A stretch of DNA of 64,000 bases, taken from positions 40,335,973 to 40,399,972 of the forward strand of contig NC_132881.1 of the NCBI RefSeq assembly GCF_030463535.1. The letters run 5' to 3'. The notes below the pieces were generated by a model. That model saw nothing but the letters and a program-made list of their open reading frames with translations, ran no database searches and was not told the DNA's origin. Origin of the DNA: Salminus brasiliensis (taxonomy: Eukaryota; Chordata; Actinopteri; Characiformes; Bryconidae). Shown piece after piece: positions 12,356-24,181 of the stretch. Position 1 is the first letter of the stretch, and each line of letters starts with the position of its first letter. Both the position numbers and the translations under genes were made by a program.

Positions 12356-13079
12356 GCTTTCACAGGCATTAGGAATTGAACAATAAAGCTAAATTTAGGG
12401 TAAACGTTAAGCTCTGTACCTTGTGTTCAGCAAATGAAGCTCAAATGGCCGTAAATCGAATATTATACATCGCTCAAATGTGAATACTTGATAAATATTG
12501 TTTGTAAAATAATGTGGTCCGGGAACCTGTAAGTTCAAGAGAATCTTATTTTTATACTGAGTGTAATTTTTAAAGAAATTACATGCTTTTAATAAAAAAA
12601 GAGAAAAACTATTTTACATGTGATTCTGTCTTAGCTGTGTATCTTCTACTTAATTTAATTCCTAGAGCCATGTTTATAAAGCACAAAGGATATTTACTGC
12701 ACCACTTTAAGAAAAAAATATTAAAAACTGTGTATTTGTTAAAGAACATAGTAGAAATGTTCACATAAATAAGAAAAAATAGATAAGTACTCACTGGTGT
12801 CTGAAAACCGACCAATTTCAAAAACCCTGTCTCAGTTTTTTTAGCTCTAACTGCTACTTTACAACACTTACTATCAGAACCTCAGTGGAGCTTTCAGCTC
12901 ATTAGCAGCTTGCAGACATTAGCAGTCTGTGTATGTCCACGGCACAGCTTGTCTAGTCCCTGTAGAGAAGTATTTAAAAAGCTCATAATTACCTGAACAC
13001 ACATCTTAACCAATTTGGAAAGTTATTTGGACAGTAAACAAATCCACGTCTTTTATGATTTCTACTGTTCTATCATAAA

Positions 13080-13515
13080 GACATGGACTCTGTTAATGGA
13101 TTCTTCTTCTTTGCTCTTGTTCACCAACTCGGACATTCTCCAGAACCTTGATTTATGCCCCCAGATGGGTGGTGGCATCCCTCCTGGAAAGATGGCCAGC
13201 AGAATGCAGTTAAAAACAACGTCAGCTATTCTCATTTCTGTGGTGTTGACACTGGCTCCCGTGTAACTGATAATCAGGACAAACATGGCATTGGCAAAGG
13301 TGATTTGAGTGACACATCATTTATGAGATACAGGCTTTTGGGTGATTTCAGAACCAGCAGTTGGTCTCAAACATGGCAGAATGGACAGATGTCCTAGAGC
13401 TCCATTGCTAAGCGTGCTGGTGCTACCTCACTGAAATTAGTGTTTTTTACTGAAACAAGTCTTTCCAGAGTTGAAGTGGGTGTGCAGGGCAGGCGGTACT
13501 TAAGAACCAGGGCAC
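13080..13515. other. Unidentified conserved segment shared by both duplication units (copy 1)
   Basis: Matches 23700-24068. On the plus strand, an ATG at 13165 opens 33 codons ending in TAA (residues MGGGIPPGK then ILISVVLTLAPV). The equivalent ATG-to-stop frame is kept in copy 2 with about six replacements. On the minus strand, 74 codons are open here but copy 2 has an in-frame stop. I cannot assign it; it may be the relic of a third gene or of a transposon. Confidence 0.35.
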
Positions 13516-14304
13516 AGTGTTACCACAGTCTTAATTATTTGTTAGAGAAGTGGGTTTCTTTTTAATTAATAAACACAGTTCTGCTCAGGCATAATTGTGT
13601 TACAGACTCTTAATAGAACCAGGTCTGCTGTCCTTGACTTCAGTCTTTTCCAAAATATTATATCATACATGCATTTCTTTACAGTGAAAGTTTAACTTCA
13701 GGTAAAAACATCTGTTGTTAATACATGGTGTGATTCTCTTGGATACAGTATCATGACACTCCTGACACTCAAAGTCAGTGTTTTTTTTTTAGATCATTTG
13801 CTTCACTTTTATTTACTCTTAATAGATCTAAGATTGCTAAATCACAGTTGCCCTCTACTGGCAGACTGGCAGAAATACTTAAGCACCTTGTATTAATTAT
13901 GTAAAGAAAGTTCTTCTGGAATGTGAACTTTCTGGAGGCTTCAGAAAGTATGCCTTTTCTTATCAACTTCACTCTGATGCTGACTTTAAACAGAATTGTA
14001 AAACCTTTAGGGGAAATATTACCTTTTTGGATCTACGTTAAAACAAGTATGCTAAAATAATTCATGTGTTCAGGGTTGCACATGAAAAGAATACACTGAT
14101 TATCCACAGTAAGATGAACTAAATCAATTCTTGCCAAAAATTCTTGCCATTAAAATACAGCAACTGTGATATGTATGCAATGTATTTTATTCATGTGTAA
14201 GCTAGCAATTGAGTCATGTAGTATTAAGAACAGTTTAAAACCTAAAAAACTAAAAAAACATCAAAAATGTGCAAAGTTAAACCTGCTGAAAAGGATAATA
14301 ACAA

Positions 14305-14685
14305 TATATTACAGATGTGTCGTGCCTGCCCCTGTTCTGTCATGTCTGCCTTTGCTTTGTGTTGCTCCTAAGCACATGGCTCATGTCCATTAGTGCTCCC
14401 ACCTGTGTCTCCTTTGTAACCACACCCCCCTTGTTACACTCCCAGGTGTTCCTCGTAATCCTTCCTATAAGTACCCCTTTGTTTCAGCCTTCCTTTGTCT
14501 GGTCTCGTGCATGTTCATGTTGGCTTTATGGTTTGCTGACTTGGCCTGTTTGTGTGATTCCCATATTGTTTTATTTGGTAATCTTAGTGCTTATTTGGTT
14601 TCTGTTTGTTTTGTTATATTTTCCTCCATTAATGAATATCCTGCAAGTACATCTGTCTCCAAGCTTGACAAACTGTGACGAGATG
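14305..14685 (+). mobile_element. Possible LTR-type retroelement remnant
   Basis: GC-richer block, C- and T-biased on the plus strand, with phrases such as TCTCCTTTGTAACCACACCCC and CTATAAGTACCCC that resemble the promoter part of fish LTRs. No reverse transcriptase is seen. Boundaries are approximate and the class is uncertain. Confidence 0.3.
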
Positions 14686-15295
14686 TAGCCAAAGTGGCCG
14701 AGACAGAAGCGACTTCATGTAAAGCCTTGTTACATCATACCTTTTTAAAATGTTGCTGTGGTTCAGACGGTGGGCTGTCATGCTTCCCTACACATAAATG
14801 GTGACCTATGCAATGTTTATTGCAAACTTTGCTCATGTCTTTAATGAGACGTTTTAAAGAACTTCTGTTAGCAGCTAATTATGCCAGTAAAGTGTTACAT
14901 GTTGCATTTTGCCATTTTCACTGAATAAACTTTCTATTTCACTTAATACATGTTATATTTTATTTACTCAGCTTCTCCACATATTTTATTAAATGTATCA
15001 GAATTTTCCAACATGGCTTAAACCCTCTCACCCAATGAATCTACTAATGTAGTTTTATAAGTATCTTATAAGTTTTATAAGATACATGAAGTCATTTTTG
15101 GAAAAATACATTTAGGTTCATTTTTTGTTTGTTTTATATGTCATTATGCAGCTTACTGAAAAAATGCATGACCCTTTAACCCACTTTACCATCCTATAGA
15201 AACTGCAGTGTGAGCTGGGAAGTCCAGCGGAAGGTGAACACGGGACACTGGGTTTAGCTGGAACTCGCAGGGGCGCCTCAAGATGGCAAAGTCAC

Positions 15296-15400
15296 GTGAC
15301 TTCACGGAACGCCTCATTGCGTCATGCCTTTACATTTTTTTTTTTGCACGCAGGGTGGTCGCCGCTAGGTGGAGACCCCAACACCAACCCGGGTCCGATA
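15296..15400 (+). mobile_element. LINE-like fragment with GGDPNTNPGP motif
   Basis: At 15368-15397 one frame reads GGDPNTNPGP, similar to the NPGP-ending motif that precedes the endonuclease of many CR1/L2-type non-LTR elements. It is also reminiscent of 2A-like peptides. No endonuclease domain follows, so this is a short relic. Confidence 0.35.
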
Positions 15401-15532
15401 TATACAGCATATACCTTGCTTACATCACACCATTTCGAGACATGCTCTCAGACTGCTCTCCTGAGCACTGTTCTAGATTCTTGTGTCACATTCACCACCA
15501 ATCTTTTAAAGACTATGTTTGTTTATTTTGCA

Positions 15533-15753
15533 GACTCTGAAGCTTTGTAGTCTATGGAAAAGGGAAGTCCTCTGGGTCAGTTGGCCCAATCAAAGTCAAA
15601 GTCGAGTCAAAGTGAACTTCTATTGTCATTTAGACTTTACAGCAGGAGTTTCTCCAGGCTCCAATGTGCAAATATAACACAAAATAATTACACTCGACAA
15701 GTAGACATATCAGACAGCACTGACAGACATAACATATACACAGAGTAGAATAA
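15533..15753 (+). repeat. Perfectly conserved 220-bp block, copy 2
   Basis: Identical partner of 7041-7261. The offset between the two blocks (8492) differs from that of the receptor genes (9558) because of indels in the intervening promoter-side DNA. Confidence 0.6.
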
Positions 15754-16534
15754 GTAAGTAGCATATAGAATAAAACAGAAATTATTGCATATACTAAGAT
15801 TGCATTTGTTTACAGTAATTATTGCATTTGTTTCTGAGTGGTTTGATCACTATAGTTATACCAGTGTTTGTTACAATAGTCTTTTTAAGCACCATATCAA
15901 CACATTATTTCAAAAACCAAATGTAAAAGAAGAAATGAGCCCTATGATGAAAGACTCAACATCAATTCATAATCCTAATTAAGACCCTTAATTAATTGAG
16001 AGTCTATGGACCTGTTACACTGAGGGATATAGGCTGTAATTTGATCACTGTAGTTTTTGCTAGTAACTAGTAGTAGTACAAACACGTCTTGTGGTTAATA
16101 TTACACTTTTTTATGTCTGATGTATGAGAATGATGTAGATATGATAAGATATGATGGGATGCAGCAATAAAATGCAGATATATAATAAAACAGCTGCCAG
16201 CTCTTGTCTTATGACCAACTGTTCATGTAATTCATGTAATTCATTTAATTCATTTTACACAATGCAATCAAATCCTCACAGCAAGGCTGCAAAATCCTCC
16301 CCTGAACTGTAGAGAGACTCGTTTTAACACCCTTGATTCTGAAGAAACAGTGCAGTATGTTCAGTGTGCGGGACCCAGCCAGAGACCACCGTCCACCAGG
16401 AAGCTTTGCCCATGTGGCGTCCGGCCTGCGGAGCTGCAGCTGGATGCTGCTCAGTTGCTCAGAATGCAGTAAAGGAGGAGTGACTACGGTAAGGGGTGGG
16501 TAACAGCGTCAGCTCCATTTTTGTGGGGGTTCGG

Positions 16535-16615
16535 ATAAAAGCCCTTAGTGTCTCTATAGCTCATAACAGAGCACTGTGAGACACCCTGCACCCTGCACTC
16601 CAGCTTCAGATCTGA
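16535..16615 (+). promoter_or_regulatory. Promoter core and non-coding exon of Ig-like gene 2
   Basis: TATA-like ATAAAA at 16535-16540, then a leader (about 16562-16615) ending at donor GA/GTGAGT. The first intron is about 1.17 kb against 0.35 kb in gene 1. The GAS-like palindrome of gene 1 is not preserved upstream (TTGCTCAGAA). Confidence 0.45.
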
Positions 16616-17787
16616 GTGAGTATTCTGGCTCTTTGTTATTATTGACTGTCCTGAGTAGATCTAGAGGATGTAGCACTTTTGGAGGGAATTCAGATGAGCT
16701 GAAAAAAAAAAGTGTGTCTGCTTCTCATTATCAGAGTGAACTCATGTTCAATCCATGAGGATGCAGATCACCAAACTACAGCCTGTAGAGATCAGCACGA
16801 CCTACTTCTCATAAGTGAACGATTGCGCAGTAATGTCAGTTAATGCTTTTGCAGTGAGTTGAGGGGATTAGGATGGCTAGTTAATGTTATAATGACTGTC
16901 CCCGGACCTGACTTGGCCAGTGTAAGTAATCAGAGAGGGCTACTTATCTATCCTAGTGCGCCTGCGTGAGCAACACCGTGGAGGAGGGGGTGTGGAGCTG
17001 CGCTGGATGCACAGCTTCTTTTTTTTTTTTTAGCAATGAAAGTTGTATTTATTTGTAAAGTGTTTATTTAAAATACTTCGGCAACATATGCAGAGCTAGA
17101 GCTAGTAAAGGATTGTTAGAGTGGTAGTTTCGTTGGAAAAAACAAGAATGCGTAAAGTTCAGCAGAACACGACGTCCTGAAAACAACAGGAGAACCACAC
17201 CTTAGTTACTGACTTTCTACTGAGCCCATTGAAGTATCATAGTAGAAAAATGTATTTACAGACTTACATTATACAATAATGTAATACAATATCATGTAAT
17301 AATTGTAATAATTTTACATATCATGTAATGTAATAATTTTAATTAATTTTACAAATCCTAAACTCCAACTTGTTTAACTTGTAATATTGTTGAAGTTAAA
17401 GTGAAGAAATGCTTGTTTGACTTTTTGTTTTGTAAAATATACAACTCATAAAAATTCATAATGCATAATTTAATGAAGTCACTGATGTGTGTGAGCGTAG
17501 GTGTTAAGCTTGTTGCAGTGGATTTAGGGCAAAAAACACTGCATCACTGACTCTGAGATTGTGTTATCAGAACTCATTACTGTGTTCAGTCTGAACACGC
17601 TGCCTGTATTAATAAAAAAAAAACACTGACCTGCTGTCTTTAACTAGATTAACTTGACAATAAGTTTTGATACACATCAGTTTCGACAATGTAGAACATT
17701 CTCACATGCCTTTCGTAATGAAACAATATTTTATTGTAGTTTTGACCATGTGGTGTGTGATTTTTCTGTTTGTCCACATGTAGAACA

Positions 17788-18766
17788 ATGTGGGGCTTTG
17801 GGATCCTGCTCTGTGCTGCCATTTTTACAGGTAAGATGATTTAATAAGCCCTGCACATTCATAAATACTAGCTTGAGGCTTCCTCTCCAAAGACAAGATG
17901 TTTTAATGTAGGCAGTGCATTAGAAACTCCACAGAAACTGTTAATTCGTAGTTCAGTTGTTTAAAACCACCATATACTACTTAAGAGGGTTAGTTTTTCC
18001 CACTGAAATTATGAACAAATAAATCCTGTGCATGTGCTACTACTACTACTACTACTACTACTACTGATTCTATATGTATATCTGTAATTTAGTAAAAAAT
18101 CTTTGTACAAATGTCCATTTACATTTTTGGACATCATTTGAATGTGGCAGTTCTGTAAAATATGTCAACATTTTGTGATAAATAGTCCAACAGAAATGCT
18201 CAGAAATTACTTGGAACAAAATCTTTTTACTTTGAGATGAGGTTTTCATCTAGTGCTTACACAAACCACATCTGTCTGGTTTTATTACTGTGTTTCAGTC
18301 TATAGCAGTGTAGGATTCTTCATGTCTTAAATAAATATGTTGACCTGAAATGTACCATCTTTCCTCCCTCCCTCTACAGAGTCCTGTGCAGATGAGACTG
18401 TGTTTTTTGGCCAAAAGCTAAGTGTTGCGATGTCTGCTATAGCGAAGAAACTGGAGTTCGTATCTGTGGATAAATCCCAGAATTACACTCTCTGGTCCAG
18501 CAGTCAAGGGCCCAGAAAAGGAAAGGTAGAACAATGGTCAAACGGAAAGAACTTCATAGTTAATTCTGCCAGTTTTGATGATGAGGGAAACTACACCGAG
18601 TGGTCAGACAACTGGTCTTTTGTCACTACAGTAAAAGTTCTCTGTAAGTTTAAAGTTCTTTCTTGTATTCTCTCCATTTTATATTCATACATATATGTTA
18701 TTATTTTGTATATTGTTTAATATTATATTATTATAATATTGTATTATTAAATATTTTTTAAATATG

Positions 18767-18804
<38 letters not shown>

Positions 18805-19445
18805 TTTTTTTAATAAGTTATTTAAATAGTACAAACTTTTCTTTGCGTCTAATATCCAATTTCCTGATTTTTTAAAGCCTTAACTGACACCAAGACTTGT
18901 GAGGTTGGTCAAACTCTGACCATTTCACTGGATGGCCTTAGAAAGGATGACGCTAGTCTGCATTTTTCCAGTGGAGCTTTGAACCTCACGCTGGTGCACC
19001 AAGGCTCACTTATGTGGAATTCTAACTTCAAGGATCGGATTAAAGTGACCAGCAACAGTATCCAGGTGCTTAAAGTTAAGGCATTAGATGTGGGCAAATA
19101 CACGCTCATGGACGGTAAAGGTCGCCCTGCCAAGATCACCACATTAAAAATCAATGGTGAGTTCCTGCCCTTAAAATCATCCCATCACACACTGAAGTCA
19201 CTTCAATAAAAAGGTATTGTCACATTTAAGATGTTTAACTGTTAAAATGTGAAGTAGAGAAATGCATTAAAGGAATTATGTAGTTTTAATATTTTAATAC
19301 GACCTTGAACATGACTCTACAAACCCTGCATCAGCCTAAGAATAATTTTATTTTAGAGATCCAGGCTGGACGGGACACTATTCTACGGAAATATTTCTTT
19401 TTAACTCACACATACACTCACATACAGATAAATATGTGCATATGT

Positions 19446-19526
<81 letters not shown>

Positions 19527-19542
19527 GACACGCACTATTTCA

Positions 19543-19581
<39 letters not shown>

Positions 19582-21958
19582 TTTTTCTATTTTCTATATT
19601 TTCATATTTTTATATTTTATTTTTTAACTTAAATTTAACTTAAATGTAACTTATTCTATTTTTTTTTATTTTATTTTTCTTTTGCACTTTTGCACTTTAC
19701 TTCATTAAGTTTAAATTTAGATCTTTATTGTATAGCTTTGATGTGGGCAGACTGTCAAAAAAGCATTTCACTGCAAGTTATACTGTCTATTACTATGTAT
19801 GTGACAAAAAATTTAATTTGATTTGATTTGTTGTGTGTCTACTAGAATAGTTTAAGACTCATTGGTAATTTTCATTGTACAAGGTTAAATCTGGTCTCTG
19901 CTGTTGATATGAGCACAGAGTGATGTCTATGTTGTTTATTTAATTACTTAAAATGAAACCTGCTTAAACAAACATCCATTCATCCTGAAATGGAATTGGT
20001 TCATTATATCTGTGAGATTTTAAAGATCATATGTTGGATTAAGGTTGTCCACTTTTCCTCTCTCCTCACAGACCCCTGTACTGGTAAAGTGGATGTGCAG
20101 TTTGGTCATCAACTGAGTATCAAGCTGCTGAAACAGGTGACCTCAATGTCATTGACACCTGTGAATAAATCCCAGAATTACACTATCTGGTCCAGCGGTG
20201 TCAAGCCCAATAGAGGAAAAGTGGAGGGATCAGGGAATAATAGGCGCTACGTTATCAACTCAGTCACTTTCGAGGATCAGGGAGACTACACCCAGCAGAA
20301 CACATTCAAGAACGGGATTTGTGTCACCAAAGTAAAAGTTCTCAGTAAGTGAACTTGTTTTTCATGCCTCATATTCTTTCTGAACACCCCTGTTTTCTCT
20401 AGAATGGTTGCTCTAAATAGTAAAACTTACTGAGTCTAATATTTCATTTCCTGATTGCTTTAAAAGCCTCCACTGACACCAAGACTTGTGAGGTTGGTCA
20501 AACTCTCACCATTCCACTGGATGTCATTAAGAAGAACGAAGCCAGTCTACGTTTCTCCAGTGATGGTGTGGACCTCACACTGGTAACCAGAGGCTCACCT
20601 GTGTTTAATCTCAGGGACTTCTCTAAAAGGATCAACGTGACCAGTAGCAGTATTCAGGTGTCCAATATTCAGGTGGCAGATATGGGAAATTACAAAATCT
20701 TGGACGTTAAAGGTCGTGTGGCCAAGATCACCACTTTAAAAGTTATTGGTGAGTTCCTGTTAAAAAAATTGCATTAATTAGTAGTTATTACAATGAATTA
20801 TTTTAGCACGTTTAAAGGTGAAGGAGGGAAGTGCATTAAAGTAATGAAGTAGTTTTAAGATTTTTAAATTATTGTATTTGTCTTTAGTTCCACACATTTA
20901 CAATTACAGTCTTAAAACATGACTCTGCCGACTGCATTAATTCAAGACTGTATATTTTATTTATGAGATCTGAAATGGACACTATACTACTGGTGACTAG
21001 TATATATGTGATACAAATCTAAGGTCTTATGTTGGGTTAAACTTCTTTATTTTTCCTCTCTCCTCTTAGACCCATGTGTTGCTAAAGTGGAAGTGAAGTA
21101 TGGTCATCAGCTGAGTATCAAGCTACTAGTACGAGTCAACTCTCTGGGATTTACATCTATGGATATATCCCAGAATAACACTATCTGGCCCCAGGGTGAC
21201 CGGTCCAGCAGAGGAAACGTGGCGGTTGATAAGAGGCACTTCACAGTTAACTCAGCCAATTTTGATGATCAGGGAGACTACACTCAGTGGGACAAACAGG
21301 ATAATAGGATTTGTGTCACCAACGTAACGGTTCTCAGTAAGTGACTTCAGTCTTTATCTAGAATATCATACTTGTACCTCATCAGCTTCCTGTTTATATT
21401 GGATGTACTTTGAGTCTAATTCTACCCTACCCCATTACTTTAAAAGCATCAACTGACACCCAGAAACTTGTGGCCGGAGAGACACTCACCATTTCACTGG
21501 ATGGCATTAAGGAGAATGAAGCCACTCTGCACTTCTCCAACAAGGAACATGTGGACCTCATGCTGGTGAAGGGAGGCTCACCTGAGAGGAACCTCAAGGA
21601 ACGGATCAGAGTGAACAGCACTATTATCCAGGTGCTCCGTGTCAATGTGTCAGATGTGGGCCAGTACGCACTCTTTGATGGTAAAGATCGCAAGGCCAAG
21701 ATCATCACTTTAGAACTAACTGGTGAGTCGCTGTCATTAACACTGTCCCACCTCTGTGTAGCTGTCAGTATTATCATGTAATCAACAATGATTGTTTTCT
21801 TCTTAACGCTTCCTTCTCTTTGTGTAGAACCTGTCAACTGGAAGGCTGTAGGCATTGTCAGCATTATTGTCGTGGCTGTTGGGCTGCTGGGTGGTGTTGT
21901 TTTCCGATGCTGTTGGAAAGCGCGGAAAGGACCCGACTTTTCCAACGGAGTGCTCTGA
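17788..21958 (+). CDS. Six-domain Ig-like type I membrane receptor, copy 2
   Basis: Coding exons: 17788-17830, 18380-18643, 18878-19156, 20072-20344, 20467-20748, 21070-21336, 21447-21722, 21828-21958. Each exon has the same length and phase as in copy 1, giving 604 residues. I see four replacements against copy 1: Ser to Asn in domain 1 (WSNGK), Ile to Thr and Met to Thr in domain 2, Ser to Gly in domain 3; other changes are silent. Signal peptide, six cysteine-poor Ig-like domains, transmembrane helix and tail ending SNGVL are all intact. Intron 3 has gained an AT-microsatellite and retroelement tail. Exons 4-8 with their introns are almost identical to copy 1, so duplication is recent or conversion continues. 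Function unknown. Confidence 0.88.
18769..18794. repeat. (AT)n microsatellite in intron 2 of Ig-like gene 2
   Basis: About 12 units; the equivalent tract in gene 1 (9187-9200) is shorter. Confidence 0.85.
19387..19840 (+). mobile_element. Retroelement-tail insertion with long (TA)n in intron 3 of Ig-like gene 2
   Basis: Absent from the same site in gene 1 (9732). It begins with a (TA)n tract of roughly 33 units (19447-19514), a CACACA stretch and another (TA)n (19544-19572). It ends with GCATTTCACTGCAAGTTATA and an AATTTGATTTGATTTG tail, a pattern common at the 3' end of fish non-LTR elements. Confidence 0.55.
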
Positions 21959-22276
21959 GAAATTGCTTCTCCCAGCCTGGACACCCACCTGCAAAGTACA
22001 GTCCTGGGGATCCTGCAGCCACTGGTCCCAGCATCCAGATAGAGCTGTCACACTTCTATACAGAAGGTCATAGTCATATAAAACATAGTAATGATTTATA
22101 ATAGGCCAGTAAAAGTATGGATAGTGTACTAGATACTGAAGCTCTGAAGCTTGTGTTGAACCTCAACACTCTACCGTGAAGGACCGTATTGATGCATGGT
22201 TCATTTTTTCAAGTCATACATGATCTCTGTCCAGGACACAATGGCATGATTGCTTTGGAAACTGAGTAAGTTTAAA

Positions 22277-22510
22277 CGGGTCAGTGAAGCGCTGGGCTAT
22301 TGATGATAAGGATATGGGGTTCGATACCCGGGCTTAGCAAGCTGCCACTGTTGGGCCCTTGAGCAAGGCCCTTAACCCTCTCTGCTTCCCGGGTGTCACA
22401 GATATGGCTGCCCTCTGCTCCGGGTATATGCATTCACTGTCCCTGTATGTGTGTGTTCACTGCACAGATGGGATAAAGATGAAGGCCATATTCCATCTGT
22501 GTCCAACTCA
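22277..22510 (+). mobile_element. tRNA-derived SINE in the 3' flank of Ig-like gene 2 (near full length)
   Basis: Same head as 12234-12355, with B-box-like GGTTCGATACC. It continues through the GCTGCCCTCTGCTCCGGGT body and a TGTGTGTGTTCACTGCACAG segment. The copy in unit 1 has lost this body. Confidence 0.65.
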
Positions 22511-23009
22511 AATGATGAATATATTTGTCTTGTCTGGTCTTGAGCTCAGCATCACATTTATTGCTTTAAAATGTTTTAAATCTCTGATGTTACCAATGTG
22601 CACTGGTTTTAAAGGCTCTGAGTGATTAACCATTTTGCAAACAACGCAAACATCACCACTTGGGACAACTTCAGTCTGCTTCCCCGGGCATTAGGAATTG
22701 AACAATAAAGCTAAATTTAGGGTAAACGTTAAGCTCTGTACCTTGTGTTCAGCTCTGTACCTTGTGTTCAGCGCCAATGAAGCGTAAATGGTCGTTCATT
22801 TTATATTATACATTGCTTAAATGTTAATACTTGATAAATATTGTTAGTAAAATAATGTGATCAGGGAACTATTTTGCATGTGATTCTGTCTTAACTGTGT
22901 ATCTTTTCTACTTCATTCCATTCATAGAGCCATGTTCATAAAGCACACATGATATTTACTCTGCACAACTTTGAAGATTTTATATAAAAAATAAAAACTG
23001 TGTATTTCA

Positions 23010-23240
23010 GAATCAGAATCTCTTTATTTCACCAAGTATTTTACACATACAAGGAATTTGTCTTGGTGAGAGCAACACGTATGACAAGTAACAAAAAACA
23101 CAGAACACAGTCTTAAACTAAAGGAAAATGACGCTAAACAATAAATAGGGTAGGGGATAAATGAAAAAAGTAAAAAGTACTAAAGGTAATAAAGAGCTGA
23201 TATTTACAGAAAGTAAAGAGCTGATATTTACAGAAAGTTA
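23010..23240 (-). mobile_element. Antisense non-LTR element 3' end
   Basis: CAGAATCAGAATCTCTTTAT and GGAATTTGTCTTGGTGAGAG are typical of reversed fish LINE tails. A 26-base unit is tandemly repeated near 23193-23240 (AGAGCTGATATTTACAGAAAGT twice, about). Only unit 2 has it. Confidence 0.5.
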
Positions 23241-23452
23241 TTTGTTAAAGAACAAAGTGGACATTTTCACATAAATAAGAAAAAAGGTAGACTGTAAGTA
23301 CTCACTGGCATGACTCTGGTAACTATCTGAAGTGGACCAATTTCAACAATCTCAGAGCCTCAGTGGAGCTTTCAGCTCCTTAGCAGCTTGCAGACAATAC
23401 CAGTCTTTATAGGTCCACAGCACAGCTTGTCTAGTCCCTGTAGAGAAGTACT

Positions 23453-23645
23453 GCGAATAGAATAGGACTCTCTGGAGCAGATAAACATGAACCTATGCCA
23501 AGTGTGATGTGAGGGGTATAAAGCCCCCTAACTGTGGAGCTGTGGAATTGTGTTCTCTGGAATGATAGTGGTCCATCCAATACTTTTGGGATGATTGGGG
23601 AGCTGAGGATGAGATGTGGTGGTAATCATCCAACATCCTGTAATT
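23453..23645. mobile_element. Fragment of an inverted-repeat DNA element (same family as 38146)
   Basis: Shares GGGTATAAAGC, CTGTGGAGCTGTGGAATTGTGTTCT and CCAATACTTTTGG with 38146-38465. Ends are degraded and there is no transposase frame. Confidence 0.45.
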
Positions 23646-23699
23646 ACTAATTACTAATAACTAATCTTTCATCCATGTCTTTTATGGTTTCTTCTGTTC

Positions 23700-24068
23700 T
23701 ATAATAAAGACATAGACTCTGTTAATGGACTCATTTTTCTTTGCTCTTCTTCACCAACTCTCTCTGACGTCTCTCCAGAACCTTCATTTTTGCCCCCAGA
23801 TGGGTGGTGGCATCTCTACTGGAAAGATAGCCAGCAGGATGCAGTTGAACACCAGGTCAGCTATTCTCATTTCTGTGGTGTCGACACTGGCTCCCGTGTA
23901 ACTGATAATCAGTACTACCTCACTACATTTTTTTTTACTGTGCTTCATGTTTTAGTGTTTTCCCTGCTCCCAACTCAACTGTCGGGAGCCAGAACTCCCA
24001 ACAAATCAGAAACAAGTCTTTCCAGAGTGGAAGTGGGTGTGCAGGGCAGGCGGTACTTAAGAACCAGG
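23700..24068. other. Unidentified conserved segment (copy 2)
   Basis: Partner of 13080-13515. The plus-strand ATG-to-TAA frame (MGGGISTGK to STLAPV) is kept, but the minus-strand frame is broken by a stop. No family recognised. Confidence 0.35.
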
Positions 24069-24181
24069 GATTGGGACCTGGGCTACATTGAGATGATTTA
24101 TCATTACTGCACTGCACATTTTGAGAACGACTTGTGGGCAAAGGGTCTGATAATGTCTGCCAGTTTGTTTTCTTTCTCTGC

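Larger units (their letters stand above)
5445..13976 (+). repeat. Segmental duplication, unit 1
   Basis: Homologous in direct orientation to 15163-26886. Identity is patchy: 7041-7261 is identical to its partner, 9960-11990 differs at only about ten positions, and promoter and flanking parts differ by many indels. Unit 1 has about 1.3 kb (5600-6940) that is absent or rearranged in unit 2. Unit 2 has extra blocks holding a GIMAP pseudogene and a transposon. The unit carries one complete Ig-like receptor gene. Confidence 0.85.

Noticed and set aside
14317-14688. 123-codon plus-strand hydrophobic open frame
   Set aside because: Low-complexity C/T-rich sequence resembling a retroelement remnant; no signal for an independent gene.
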